A DNA stretch of 64,000 bases from Deinococcus aetherius (GCF_025997855.1 NZ_AP026561.1:248001-312000); one strand, 5' to 3'. Shown: positions 1 through 11,275, counted from the first letter of the stretch. The notes: generated from the sequence alone by a model not told the origin. A program made the numbers and translations.

Positions 1-3000
1 TTGAAACAACGTGATCGGGCACGACGTGATGAGCCACCAGGTTGCAGCCTGCCTTTGGGTGGGCTGAGGATTGAAACCCCCCTTCCGCATCAATCTCTCC
101 CGCCAACAGTTGAGGTTGCAGCCTGCCTTTGGGTGGGCTGAGGATTGAAACATTGACTGGCGCCAGCTCCCCAGCCTGACCGACGCGGTTGCAGCCTGCC
201 TTTGGGTGGGCTGAGGATTGAAACACCCTGACTGGCCTCTCCCCGAACACCCTGTATTACGTTGCAGCCTGCCTTTGGGTGGGCTGAGGATTGAAACCCG
301 GCCCTCACGGTGAAACGAAGAGGGGCATCGGTGTTGCAGCCTGCCTTTGGGTGGGCTGAGGATTGAAACACCATCCTGCGCCTGACGCCTGACGAGCGCC
401 CCAGTTGCAGCCTGCCTTTGGGTGGGCTGAGGATTGAAACAGGGACAGGTCGTGCATGGGAGACTCCTGCGCCCTGTTGCAGCCTGCCTTTGGGTGGGCT
501 GAGGATTGAAACCAGCACGTCCAGCATCTCCCGCGCGCCCCGGGCGTGTTGCAGCCTGCCTTTGGGTGGGCTGAGGATTGAAACAGGGACAGGTCGTGCA
601 TGGGAGACTCCTGCGCCCTGTTGCAGCCTGCCTTTGGGTGGGCTGAGGATTGAAACCATCCCTCGCCCGGGTCAAACGTAGTGTGTGTGATGTTGCAGCC
701 TGCCTTTGGGTGGGCTGAGGATTGAAACGCCCCACCACCTGCACGTCCCCCCGCTCGTGGCGCGTTGCAGCCTGCCTTTGGGTGGGCTGAGGATTGAAAC
801 CTGTTGGAGCGCACCGTCAGCGGGCCCCACCCCGCGTTGCAGCCTGCCTTTGGGTGGGCTGAGGATTGAAACACCTCGTTGAGCAAACGCCAGATGCCCG
901 CTGCACGGTTGCAGCCTGCCTTTGGGTGGGCTGAGGATTGAAACCTCCAGCAGGCGGAAGAGCTGGAGAGGTTGAGGGCGTTGCAGCCTGCCTTTGGGTG
1001 GGCTGAGGATTGAAACCGTGTGCGCAACGAGAGCCAGGGCCTCGTCCTCGACGTTGCAGCCTGCCTTTGGGTGGGCTGAGGATTGAAACGTAGCTGGCCG
1101 GTTTCAATGGCCCGCCTCCGCGCGTTGCAGCCTGCCTTTGGGTGGGCTGAGGATTGAAACAAGACCGTGCTGAGCTGGTTCGGCCTCGGAGCGGCGTTGC
1201 AGCCTGCCTTTGGGTGGGCTGAGGATTGAAACGTGATCTTGCTGACTCCGACCCAGACAGCGAGCCTGTTGCAGCCTGCCTTTGGGTGGGCTGAGGATTG
1301 AAACAACTCCTGGCACAGGACCTCGTGCTCGACCCGGAGGTTGCAGCCTGCCTTTGGGTGGGCTGAGGATTGAAACGATCATGCTTCGTGCCCTACTGGT
1401 TTTGACAACAAGGTTGCAGCCTGCCTTTGGGTGGGCTGAGGATTGAAACGTGGCGGATGACGGTGGTAGATCGAGTCTCGGTGTTGCAGCCTGCCTTTGG
1501 GTGGGCTGAGGATTGAAACTTCGGCGGGATGTCGCAGGAGGTGGCGGGGCAGTGTTGCAGCCTGCCTTTGGGTGGGCTGAGGATTGAAACCAGGAGGAGG
1601 GCGCCGAGGCCGGGAATCACGGGGTTGCAGCCTGCCTTTGGGTGGGCTGAGGATTGAAACCCCTAAAGTCTCCCCCCTTGAGATAGGAGCCGTCCGGTTG
1701 CAGCCTGCCTTTGGGTGGGCTGAGGATTGAAACGCGGGGCTCTAGGACACCCGGCGGCGCATGGCCTCGTTGCAGCCTGCCTTTGGGTGGGCTGAGGATT
1801 GAAACGACGCCCGCCTGCGCACGCTCCGCGCCCTGCTCTCGTTGCAGCCTGCCTTTGGGTGGGCTGAGGATTGAAACGTGAACTGGCCCGTGTCGAGGAG
1901 CTGGTAGCCGAGGTTGCAGCCTGCCTTTGGGTGGGCTGAGGATTGAAACTTGGTTCATCTGGGCAACGTGCCTGCCCAACAACACGTTGCAGCCTGCCTT
2001 TGGGTGGGCTGAGGATTGAAACTAGCCAGCCGTAGAGGCGGTGGCAAAAGCCAGGTGGTTGCAGCCTGCCTTTGGGTGGGCTGAGGATTGAAACCTGTTG
2101 AATGGTTTTCCCGTGGCTGCACATTGGCGTTGCAGCCTGCCTTTGGGTGGGCTGAGGATTGAAACTAACAAAATCTGCACATTTTGCATTTGCTCCGTGG
2201 TTGCAGCCTGCCTTTGGGTGGGCTGAGGATTGAAACGCGGAAAGCCTCAAGCGGGCACCGGACGCGGCCCAGTTGCAGCCTGCCTTTGGGTGGGCTGAGG
2301 ATTGAAACAGCGGCGCGTACGTCAGCCGCCCGTCCAGGACGTGTTGCAGCCTGCCTTTGGGTGGGCTGAGGATTGAAACCAGCACGTCGCACGGACCCAG
2401 GGCGACGTGACCCGTTGCAGCCTGCCTTTGGGTGGGCTGAGGATTGAAACTTCCAGGTGGCCTCGCCCGCGAAGGCGGCGGCGGCGTTGCAGCCTGCCTT
2501 TGGGTGGGCTGAGGATTGAAACGATCCCAACACCGCCCAGTGGGCGCTGAAGTGGGAGTTGCAGCCTGCCTTTGGGTGGGCTGAGGATTGAAACACGGCC
2601 GTCCCGCCTCCCCCGCCCTGCGCCCGTTGCAGCCTGCCTTTGGGTGGGCTGAGGATTGAAACTTGTCTAAAAGGACGAGACTCACCCCGTTAAGATGTTG
2701 CAGCCTGCCTTTGGGTGGGCTGAGGATTGAAACAAAGCCCGGCCGGAATGGAGCCGGATGTGGGAGGGTTGCAGCCTGCCTTTGGGTGGGCTGAGGATTG
2801 AAACGCCGCCCGCTACGGGGTGAGCGTCGCCCAATCGGTTGCAGCCTGCCTTTGGGTGGGCTGAGGATTGAAACAGGACGGTCGCGGCGGCAATGAGGTG
2901 TGGGGGTTGCGTTGCAGCCTGCCTTTGGGTGGGCTGAGGATTGAAACACGGCCTATGACGTTTCACGCCCGGCCGCGTTTCGCCGTTGCAGCCTGCCTTT

Positions 3001-3746
3001 GGGTGGGCTGAGGATTGAAACATGCTGGAAGCGGCGAAGGTCCTGACCGATGAGGAGTTGCAGCCTGCCTTTGGGTGGGCTGAGGATTGAAACTGCTTGC
3101 CGGGTTGGGGGTAAGACTGGGGGTGCGGTTGCAGCCTGCCTTTGGGTGGGCTGAGGATTGAAACGGAGTCACCCGGAGCACCCTTTACAAGCACCTCGGC
3201 GTTGCAGCCTGCCTTTGGGTGGGCTGAGGATTGAAACACCGTCAGGTCACGCGGACGCTTGAACGACAGCGCGGTTGCAGCCTGCCTTTGGGTGGGCTGA
3301 GGATTGAAACTGCGTCGGCATCGCCATTTACGCCACCGGGCAGGTCGCGTTGCAGCCTGCCTTTGGGTGGGCTGAGGATTGAAACTGGGCGTCCCGCTCG
3401 CCCTGGTCAATTCCCTCGGGCGTTGCAGCCTGCCTTTGGGTGGGCTGAGGATTGAAACAGGACCCAGGCATCAAGCGGGGCCCAGTTGAATTGCGTTGCA
3501 GCCTGCCTTTGGGTGGGCTGAGGATTGAAACCGCGACGACCTTCCAGGAACGGTTCACGGTCGCGTTGCAGCCTGCCTTTGGGTGGGCTGAGGATTGAAA
3601 CACAGGTCCACCACCATGAACAGCGTCAGCGTCACAGGTTGCAGCCTGCCTTTGGGTGGGCTGAGGATTGAAACGACGCGCACCGGGGCAAGCTGTGAGG
3701 GCTGACCGGGTTGCAGCCTGCCTTTGGGTGGGCTGAGGATTGAAAC
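1..3746 (+). CRISPR. CRISPR array, 37-bp repeat, 52 complete repeats visible
   Basis: I count 52 complete direct repeats of 37 bp, the first at 41-77 and the last at 3710-3746, plus the last 7 bases of one more at 1-7. The repeat begins GTTGCAGCCTGCC and ends GAGGATTGAAAC, and every copy I read is identical. The 52 spacers are 31-38 bp. The 3' end ATTGAAAC matches the 8-nt crRNA 5' handle of type I-B/III-like systems, so the array is probably read left to right. Its leader and newest spacers then lie left of the window, and 3746 is the old, leader-distal end. There are no cas genes in the window. One spacer occurs twice (441-475 and 585-619). The many ORFs across this array are repeat artefacts. 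Confidence 0.98.
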
Positions 3747-3784
3747 GCCTGGGACGGCCGCAGCCAGTCCTACCGCGCGCCGGG

Positions 3785-3816
3785 GTTGCCCTCCGCTCAG
3801 GCGAAGGCGGAGGGCA
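3785..3816 (+). other. possible degenerate terminal repeat with hairpin closing the CRISPR array
   Basis: It lies 38 bp after the last intact repeat, a normal spacer length, and starts GTTGC like the repeat before diverging. It contains a perfect 10-bp inverted repeat (3787-3796 and 3807-3816, loop of 10). It could be a decayed last repeat, a terminator for the array transcript, or both. There is no T-tract. Confidence 0.35.
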
Positions 3817-3890
3817 GGGCAAGGGTTACCGTAGGAGGAGACGCCCAAACACCACCCCCTCCCGGCTCCGACCGGGGAACGGAGCCCCCG

Positions 3891-4163
3891 ATGATGCACC
3901 CCGCCCTCCTGACCGCTGCCCTGCTGACCTTCCTTCTCGCCGTGCTGACGCTGGGCATGATTCTGGGCGTCAACCTGGGCAGTCACGGGCACTCCTACGT
4001 CCCGGTGGGGGGCACCCTCCGCCTGCCGGGCCCCACCCGTCACACCCTCGGGCGGCTGCGTGCGGCCCTCTACGTCCTGCTGCTGGGCACCGCCGCGCTG
4101 CTGTGGCTGGCGTGGCTCTGGCGCGTGTCCTTGCCCATCGCGCAGGGCATCCGGCTGACGTAG
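3891..4163 (+). CDS. small two-helix membrane protein, function unknown
   Basis: It is a 90-residue product with two hydrophobic segments, about residues 5-28 and 55-75, joined by a polar loop. I do not recognise the family. I chose the ATG at 3891 because GGAG lies six bases upstream and the hydrophobic segment starts immediately; an upstream in-frame ATG at 3786 would add a low-complexity polar stretch beginning inside the hairpin after the CRISPR array. The gene stands alone between the array and a strong hairpin at 4186-4219. Nothing links it to CRISPR function except position. Confidence 0.55.
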   Translation: MMHPALLTAALLTFLLAVLTLGMILGVNLGSHGHSYVPVGGTLRLPGPTRHTLGRLRAALYVLLLGTAALLWLAWLWRVSLPIAQGIRLT

Positions 4164-4185
4164 GAGGACCCGACACGGACCATGA

Positions 4186-4219
4186 AAGATGCAGCCCAGT
4201 TCCGCACAGGCTGCATCTT
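4186..4219. terminator. hairpin between convergent genes
   Basis: A perfect 11-bp inverted repeat (4186-4196 with 4209-4219, loop of 12) lies between the ends of the small membrane gene and the leftward phosphotransferase gene. The stem ends in AAGATG/CATCTT, giving short A or T runs on both strands. This suits a bidirectional terminator. Confidence 0.6.
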
Positions 4220-4234
4220 CCTGAAAGGGACCCT

Positions 4235-5307
4235 CTACCCCCCCGCCTCCCCGATCCGCCGCCACGCCTCCCCGATGAGCCACTGGGCCTGCCCACCCAG
4301 CGGGGCGAAGCGGGCGTCCCTGGTCTGCCCTGCGCGGTAACGGGCGTAAATCTGCCCCACGATGACGGCGAGCTTGAAGTGGCCCAGCACCTCGTACCAT
4401 GCAACGTTCGACACGTCCCGCCCGCTCCGTTCGGCGTAACGGCTCAGGAACTCCTCGCGCGTGTAGTAGCCCTCGGCGCTCGCCACCGCCCCCACCCGGT
4501 TGGGCTCTCGGCCCGGCATTTCTGGCATCGTCCAGTAGGTGAGGGTGAGGCCCAGATCCACCAGGGGATCGCCCACGGTGGTCATCTCCCAGTCGAGGAG
4601 GGCGACCACGCGGGAGGGATCGTGCGGGTCGAGCATCAGGTTGTCGAGCTTGAAGTCGTTGTGGACGAGGGTGTGGGCCGTCTCAGGGGGCGTGTTCGCG
4701 GTCAGCCACGCGATCACGTCCTCGTCATGCAATTCGTCTACCGGGGGCATGTCATCCGTGCGGGCGCGGCGCCAGCGTCCGGCCCAGCCCTCGACCTGAC
4801 GCCGGTTGAAGCCCTCCGGTTTCCCGAGGTCGCGCAGGCCCGCAGCAAGGATGTCCACCGCGTGCAGATCGGCGAGGGTATCCGCGAGCGCCTGCGAGAG
4901 CCTCTGGGGAGCGCCTTGCAGGGCGGCGTACTCGGGCGGCAGCCGCGTCCTCACGACCGTTCCACGGCGCCGCTCCATCAGGTAGAAGGGGGCGCCGATC
5001 ACCTCCGGGTCCTCGACGAGCAGGATGGGCTTCGGGGCGACGGGCAGGACGGGGTGAACACGCTCCAGCAGCCGGAACTCGCGCGGCATGTCGTGCGCCT
5101 TCGCCGCCACCGGGCCGAGGGGCGCGCGGCGCAGGACGTACTCCTGATCACCTAGCCGGAGGAGATAGGTCAGGTTGGAGAAGCCGCCGGGGAACTGCTC
5201 GACCGTCAGCCGGTCCACGTCCCCCTCCACCCGGCCGCGCAGGACCTCCCGCAGCGAGCCTTCGGGCAACTCCTCGCCGGGGCGGACGGGGGCGGTGTCC
5301 GGGCGGG

Positions 5308-5311
<4 letters not shown>
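4235..5311 (-). CDS. APH-family phosphotransferase, ACAD10/11 N-domain type
   Basis: This 358-residue protein has the aminoglycoside/choline phosphotransferase fold. The catalytic loop HNDFKLDN is at 227-234 (D229 as base, N234) and the metal-binding Asp is D240 in LLDWEMTTVGDP. In mammals this domain is fused to acyl-CoA dehydrogenase in ACAD10/11, which phosphorylate 4-hydroxyacyl-CoA; bacteria often keep them as separate genes. Here acyl-CoA dehydrogenase and SDR genes lie upstream in the same leftward block, so a role in hydroxyacyl-CoA degradation is a reasonable inference, and antibiotic resistance is unlikely. The start ATG at 5309-5311 overlaps the SDR stop by 4 bases. Confidence 0.85.
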
Positions 5312-6111
<800 letters not shown>

Positions 6112-6114
6112 AGA

Positions 6115-6531
6115 TCAGGTTCTCCTGAGGGTCAGGACTTCGAGTTCGGTGAGGGGAGCGTAGTCCGCCGGGTTGAGGGTGAAGAGCGGGAAGCCGCTGA
6201 CCTCGGCGTGAGCACCGATCAGGTAGTCCGTCAGGGGACGCCGGGGCATCCCACCCCCCGACGAACGCCGCCGCGCCGTGTAACCGGCGTGCAACTCACC
6301 GACCCGGCGCCACACCGACCGGCCCAGCGTCCAGTCCACCTCGATCCCGGCATCCCGCAACCACTCCTCGGCGTGAGGGTCACGCGGCATGAGTTCCGCG
6401 ACGACGGGGCCGCAAACGATCAGGTGGGGAACACTGTCAAGCCAACCCGCGACCGCCTCCGACCCGGGTTCCCGAAACCTTACCGAGAGGATCACGTTGG
6501 AGTCCAGGCAGACGGAGACGGGCCGGGTCAT
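6115..6531 (-). CDS. PIN-domain toxin, VapC type
   Basis: This 138-residue PIN-domain protein should act as a ribonuclease toxin. Acidic residues fit the PIN active site: D10 (CLDSNVI), E46 (VVAELMP), D102 (LTDYLIGAHA) and a fourth site near N120/D123 (FTLNPADY). Its start overlaps the stop of the upstream AbrB-type gene by 4 bases (6528-6531), the usual antitoxin-toxin order. The pair sits inside the acyl-CoA gene block, which suggests insertion. The family is clear; its RNA target cannot be predicted. Confidence 0.85.
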   Translation of the reverse strand: MTRPVSVCLDSNVILSVRFREPGSEAVAGWLDSVPHLIVCGPVVAELMPRDPHAEEWLRDAGIEVDWTLGRSVWRRVGELHAGYTARRRSSGGGMPRRPLTDYLIGAHAEVSGFPLFTLNPADYAPLTELEVLTLRRT

Positions 6532-6857
6532 TTGAGCAGGTCTTCGATATAGGTGATCTTCTTGACACCCGGTCCGCTTTGCAGGATTTCGCGGTCGCCG
6601 GGCTCATGCCGCATGTCGCTGATGTACTCCTCGGCGGTCATCCCTTCCGGGGGCTCCAGCGTGCCGATGGCCTCCGCGAAACTGCGTCGGCGCCTCCTGG
6701 CTGGTTGAAGGGTCACGGTCTCGCCCTCCTCCACGAACTCCACGACGCTCCCCGACTCCAACCTCAGCCGGTCGCGCAACGCCTTAGGTAAGGTCACCTG
6801 CCCCTTGCTCGTGACGGTCGCTCGGTGAACGCGGCGTTCCAACGCCTTGGTCGCCAT
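6528..6857 (-). CDS. AbrB/SpoVT-type antitoxin, VapB-like
   Basis: A 109-residue protein. Residues 13-50 form a typical swapped-hairpin AbrB DNA-binding domain (ATVTSKGQVTLPKALRD followed by VVEFVEEGETVTLQP). The C-terminal half (from about 55) should wrap the PIN toxin. There is a strong ribosome binding site, AAGGAGGTGAG, just before the ATG. The upstream strip 6858-6885 holds repeated GTAAGG/TTAGG words on the minus strand and may be the operator for autoregulation. It is coupled to the toxin by a 4-base overlap. Confidence 0.85.
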   Translation of the reverse strand: MATKALERRVHRATVTSKGQVTLPKALRDRLRLESGSVVEFVEEGETVTLQPARRRRRSFAEAIGTLEPPEGMTAEEYISDMRHEPGDREILQSGPGVKKITYIEDLLK

Positions 6858-6905
6858 CCTTACTCACCTCCTTACCCTACCTTAGCACCGAGCCGCGCCG
6901 CCGGT

Positions 6906-8158
<1,253 letters not shown>

Positions 8159-8162
<4 letters not shown>

Positions 8163-8494
8163 AGGGGTTCCTCCTCCAGCTTCAGGGGGCGAAAGTGGGC
8201 GGTGTGGTCCTCGATGCCGATGAGGACCTCGCGGTGGATGCCCCCGCCCTCCCGACGCACGGAAAGGCCCAGGGCCAGGATGCGGTCGAGCAGGGCCTCG
8301 GCGCGGTTCAGCAGGGCGGGGTCGGGATCGCTGACTACCTCCTCGGCGAGGCGGGCGTCCTCCTCGAACAGGGCGCGGTAGGGCTCGAAGGCGGGCAGGG
8401 GCTCGAACCCGCAGTGGACGCTGAAGGGCTCGACGTGGCTGAGCGGCATCCGCGCCAGCAGCACGCCGTCGCGCTCCAGCAGGTAGACGGTCAC
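8159..8494 (-). CDS. small protein of unknown function in the acyl-CoA operon
   Basis: It is 111 residues, starting with GTG at 8492-8494 and coupled to both neighbours by 4-base overlaps (GTGA upstream, ATGA downstream). It is soluble and acidic, with segments [21 protein letters not shown] and [17 protein letters not shown] recognise no motif or catalytic residue. Its position between a hotdog thioesterase and an acyl-CoA dehydrogenase suggests an accessory role in the same pathway, but that is guilt by association. Confidence 0.65.
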
Positions 8495-8937
8495 GCCGTT
8501 TCCTCCCGGCCCGGACGCCCACCGACCGGGGAGATCGTCGCCAGCGCCGCCGCGACGTGGGTGTCCTCTCCCCTGCCCCGGGCGTACACGTCGGCCCGCA
8601 CGATAACCTGGCGGCGGCCCGCGCGCAGGACCTCGCCGCGTGCCCACAGCGTTTCCCCCTTGGCGGGGGCGAGCAGGTTGAGCTTGTACTCGGCGGTCAC
8701 CACGTCCCCGGCGACCGAGGCGGCGGCCCAGGCGCTCACGGTGTCCGCGAGGTAGCCGATCACCGCCCCGTGCGCGTATCCATGGTGCTGCGTCAGGACG
8801 GGCTTGAGGTCAATCTCGATCTCGACCCGCCCATGCTCGAAGTGGGTGAGGCGCGTGCCCATGAACTGCGTGAACTCGCTCGTCTCGATGGCGCGTTCCA
8901 GGAGGTCACGGATGAGGGAGGGGTCATGGGCGGTCAT
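8491..8937 (-). CDS. PaaI-type hotdog thioesterase
   Basis: A 148-residue single-hotdog protein expected to hydrolyse acyl- or aryl-CoA thioesters. It has [23 protein letters not shown], the HG(G/A) helix region of PaaI-type thioesterases, followed by [13 protein letters not shown] and a final beta-sheet. An in-frame extension to 9036 is not needed because the ATG at 8935-8937 overlaps the macrodomain stop by 4 bases. It is a close paralogue of the gene at 9437-9886; the two flank the macrodomain gene. Confidence 0.85.
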   Translation of the reverse strand: MTAHDPSLIRDLLERAIETSEFTQFMGTRLTHFEHGRVEIEIDLKPVLTQHHGYAHGAVIGYLADTVSAWAAASVAGDVVTAEYKLNLLAPAKGETLWARGEVLRAGRRQVIVRADVYARGRGEDTHVAAALATISPVGGRPGREETA

Positions 8938-9440
8938 GGGGTCACGCCCGTTTCGACGGTGGGAAGGTCGTAGACGGTGACGGGGAGGCCGTGGTTGACG
9001 AGTTCTTCGAGGATGATCGGCTCGATGAGGGACCAATCACCCCCCGCCACACCCGCGCCGATGCGGGGCATGTGGACACTGGCCCCCAAACACCGCGCCT
9101 CCTCTCGCACCTTTGCGAGCCCCCCTCGGATGGCCTCATACCGCACGGGCGGCACTCCCGTCGGGCGGTTTTTGCGCGCGATGTCGCGTTGACCGATCAG
9201 GTTTGCCACCGTCAGGTCAGGCGCGACGGGGACGAACTGGACCTCACCCAGCACGAACGGCTGCCCGGTTTCCCCCAATGCCCAACGCTTGTACGCCCGT
9301 TCCGGCTCCCGGTGACGTCTCGACAGCGCGAGCACGAAGCCCCGGCCCCAAGCGCCCACATCGTTGCAAATATGAACGAGCACCTTCGGCCCCTCGCCCT
9401 GTGGCAGGGTGGCGTCACCATCCATGTAAGCCAGCGTCAT
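8934..9440 (-). CDS. macrodomain protein, predicted ADP-ribose binding
   Basis: A 168-residue protein that is almost entirely one macrodomain. The N-terminal strand leads into HICNDVGAWGRGFVLALSRR, the ligand-binding loop, and the phosphate-binding loop is MPRIGAGVAGGDW. Macrodomains of this size bind or hydrolyse ADP-ribose, ADP-ribose 1''-phosphate or O-acetyl-ADP-ribose; which applies here is not clear. It overlaps thioesterase genes on both sides by 4 bases and so is cotranslated with acyl-CoA enzymes, an unusual setting. It might clear an acylated ADP-ribose, but that is speculation. Confidence 0.85.
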   Translation of the reverse strand: MTLAYMDGDATLPQGEGPKVLVHICNDVGAWGRGFVLALSRRHREPERAYKRWALGETGQPFVLGEVQFVPVAPDLTVANLIGQRDIARKNRPTGVPPVRYEAIRGGLAKVREEARCLGASVHMPRIGAGVAGGDWSLIEPIILEELVNHGLPVTVYDLPTVETGVTP

Positions 9441-9886
9441 CCTGGCCCTCCCCCCGCAGGCGGCACGTCCGCCGTGACGATGGTGCCGAGCGCGGTGGCG
9501 ACCAGCCGCTCCTCATCCCCCTGCACGGCGAAGATGTCGCAGCGGGTGACGGCCTGACGCCTCCCGGCGCTGAGCACGCTGCCCCGAGCGACGAGCGCCT
9601 CCCCCATCCCGGGCCGCACGAAGTTGATCTTGAACTCTGACGTGAGCACACTCGGCCCCAGCGCCGCCGCTCCCATGAAGGTGAGGGCGATGTCGGCCAG
9701 CGCCGCCTGCACGCCCCCGTGCGCGAAGCCGTGGTGCTGAGTGATCTCCTGCCGGAAGGGCACCCGCACGACCACACCGGAGGGCGACATCTCCTCGACC
9801 CTCGCCCCCACGAGCACGCTGAAGGGCTGCGAGTCGAGGACACTCTGGGCGAAGGCAACCGCGTCGGTCCCGTCGAGAGTCGTCAC
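9437..9886 (-). CDS. PaaI-type hotdog thioesterase
   Basis: A 149-residue hotdog-fold thioesterase with QHHGFAHGGVQAALADIALTF (the HGG motif) and SEFKINFVRPGMGE. It is paralogous to the gene at 8491-8937 and probably acts on a different acyl-CoA. It overlaps the macrodomain gene downstream and the MaoC gene upstream by 4 bases each. Confidence 0.87.
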   Translation of the reverse strand: MTTLDGTDAVAFAQSVLDSQPFSVLVGARVEEMSPSGVVVRVPFRQEITQHHGFAHGGVQAALADIALTFMGAAALGPSVLTSEFKINFVRPGMGEALVARGSVLSAGRRQAVTRCDIFAVQGDEERLVATALGTIVTADVPPAGGGPG

Positions 9887-10341
9887 AGGTACACCCGCAT
9901 CACCGTTTCAGCGGTGGCGGCGGGGCGCTCACTCCCCTCGATCTCGACGGTGTTGGCGACGGTGAGTTGGACATAGCCCTGTCCGTCCTCCACGCCCACC
10001 AGGATCGCCCGGTTACGAAGGCGGCTCCCCACGGGCACGGGCGAGATGAAGCGCACCCGGTTCAGGCCGTAATTCACAACCATCCGCGCCCCCTCCAGCC
10101 GGGGAGCGCCGCCCCCAGTCATGAAGTGCCCCGCCAGCAGAGAGAGCGTCAGGAAGCCGTGCGCGATGGGGCCGCCGAAGGGGGTCTGCGCGGCCCGCTC
10201 GGGGTCCACGTGGATGAACTGGTGGTCCCCGGTCGCGTCGGCGAACCTGTTCACCATCTCCTGCGTGACGCTCACCCAGTCAGATAAGGCGATCTCCTGG
10301 CCAATGCGGGAGCGGAGGTCGGGGAGGGGAATGGTGGTCAT
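9883..10341 (-). CDS. MaoC-like (R)-specific enoyl-CoA hydratase
   Basis: A 152-residue hotdog hydratase. The hydratase-2 motif FADATGDHQFIHVDPERAA carries the catalytic pair D39/H44 and is followed by FGGPIAHGFLTLSL. It should hydrate trans-2-enoyl-CoA to (R)-3-hydroxyacyl-CoA. A GGAGG box lies just before the ATG. It is the first of a tightly overlapped set running to the acyl-CoA dehydrogenase at 6906. A GTCAGC-repeat hairpin lies immediately upstream. Confidence 0.87.
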   Translation of the reverse strand: MTTIPLPDLRSRIGQEIALSDWVSVTQEMVNRFADATGDHQFIHVDPERAAQTPFGGPIAHGFLTLSLLAGHFMTGGGAPRLEGARMVVNYGLNRVRFISPVPVGSRLRNRAILVGVEDGQGYVQLTVANTVEIEGSERPAATAETVMRVYL

Positions 10342-10356
10342 GGTGCCTCCTTTGGG

Positions 10357-10402
10357 GCCGTCAGCGGTCAGCTCTCAGCTTTTCTTGCTGACGGCTGATA
10401 GC
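10357..10402 (-). repeat. intergenic GTCAGC-rich repeat hairpin
   Basis: GCCGTCAGC (10357-10365) and GCTGACGGC (10387-10395) form a 9-bp inverted repeat enclosing GGTCAGCTCTCAGC. Related words recur at 12119-12148 and 46473-46490, so this is a small dispersed repeat family. Here it sits between two leftward genes and may act as an attenuator or processing site. Confidence 0.6.
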
Positions 10403-10407
10403 TTCCT

Positions 10408-11184
10408 TCAAATCGCCGTCACCCCGCCGTCCACCGCGATGTTCTGCCCGGTCATGTACGCCGAGGCGTCGCTGGAGAGCAGCAGGGCGAGGCCCTTGAG
10501 GTCCTCGGGCCCGCCGAGACGGCCCAGGGGCGTGGCGCCGAGGATGGTTTCCTCCCCGTAGGCGATGGTGCCCTTGGTCATCTTCGTGGGGAAGTAGCCG
10601 GGGCAGATCGAGTTGACGGTGATGTCGTACTTGGCCCACTCGGAGGCGAGGGCGCGGGTGAAGTTGACGACGGCCCCCTTGGACGTGTTGTAGGCCACGG
10701 TTCCGGCCATGCGCGGGCTGTTGCCCTTGAGCCCGGCGACGGAGGCGACGTTCACCACGCGGCCCGAGCGGGCGGGGATCATGCATAGCCTGCCGACCGC
10801 CTGTGTGAGGAGGAAGAGGCCGTTCACGTTCAGGTTGATGACCTTGAGCCACGCCTCGAAGGGGTGCTCCTCAGCGGATGCGCCCCAGGTGGCCCCGGCG
10901 TTGTTCACCAGAATGTTGATCGGGCCGACCTCCGACACGATGCGCTCGACGAGGGGCTCGATGGTGTCGAACTGGGAGAGGTCGTTCTGGTAGACGTGCG
11001 CGGTGATCCCCAGCCCTTCCAGGTGGGCCTTCGCCTCGTCGAGTTCGTTCTGTTTGCGAGCGGTCAGGACGACGGTCGCGCCGTACTCGCCCAGCCCCTC
11101 CGCGATTTGCAGGCCGAGGCCGCGTGAGCCTCCGGTGATCAGGGCGACTTTGCCGGTGAGGTCGAAGAGTTCCTTGAGTGCCAT
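10408..11184 (-). CDS. short-chain dehydrogenase/reductase, FabG-like
   Basis: A 258-residue SDR with TGGSRGLG at 17-24, NNAG at 94-97, and catalytic S148, Y165, K169. Sequences such as YGATVVLTARK and a C-terminal QNIAVDGG match FabG/gluconate-5-dehydrogenase-type enzymes, so 3-hydroxyacyl-CoA or a polyol are possible substrates. I chose the ATG at 11182-11184 because GGAGG lies 8 bases upstream; an in-frame extension to 11265 would run into the promoter. It is driven by a promoter at 11236-11265 that shares an unusual motif with the FadE promoter at 14000-14028. Confidence 0.87.
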   Translation of the reverse strand: MALKELFDLTGKVALITGGSRGLGLQIAEGLGEYGATVVLTARKQNELDEAKAHLEGLGITAHVYQNDLSQFDTIEPLVERIVSEVGPINILVNNAGATWGASAEEHPFEAWLKVINLNVNGLFLLTQAVGRLCMIPARSGRVVNVASVAGLKGNSPRMAGTVAYNTSKGAVVNFTRALASEWAKYDITVNSICPGYFPTKMTKGTIAYGEETILGATPLGRLGGPEDLKGLALLLSSDASAYMTGQNIAVDGGVTAI

Positions 11185-11235
11185 AGAGGGTGCCTCCGGT
11201 CGGGCTGGGCGAGTCGGGTTGAACCTGTGCCTCCC

Positions 11236-11275
11236 ACCATAGGGAAGAATGTACGTGCGCGTCAATTTTGAACGT
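11236..11275 (-). promoter_or_regulatory. promoter with candidate operator for the SDR gene
   Basis: On the minus strand, -35 TTGACG (11260-11265) is followed after 18 bp by TATGGT (11236-11241). The -35 is embedded in CAAAATTGACGCGCACGTAC. An almost identical arrangement (GAAATTGACG followed by TGTGCGTAC) occurs at the acyl-CoA dehydrogenase promoter near 14011-14036. A shared regulator is likely. Confidence 0.55.

Noticed and set aside
1090..1123. A CRISPR spacer containing GGTTTCAAT, similar to the reverse complement of the repeat end.
   Set aside because: Nine bases are too few to mean a relation to the repeat.
90..3822. Several long open frames across the CRISPR array, with repeated peptide motifs.
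   Set aside because: They are translations of the 37-bp repeats; peptide periodicity follows the repeat and no start signals are present.
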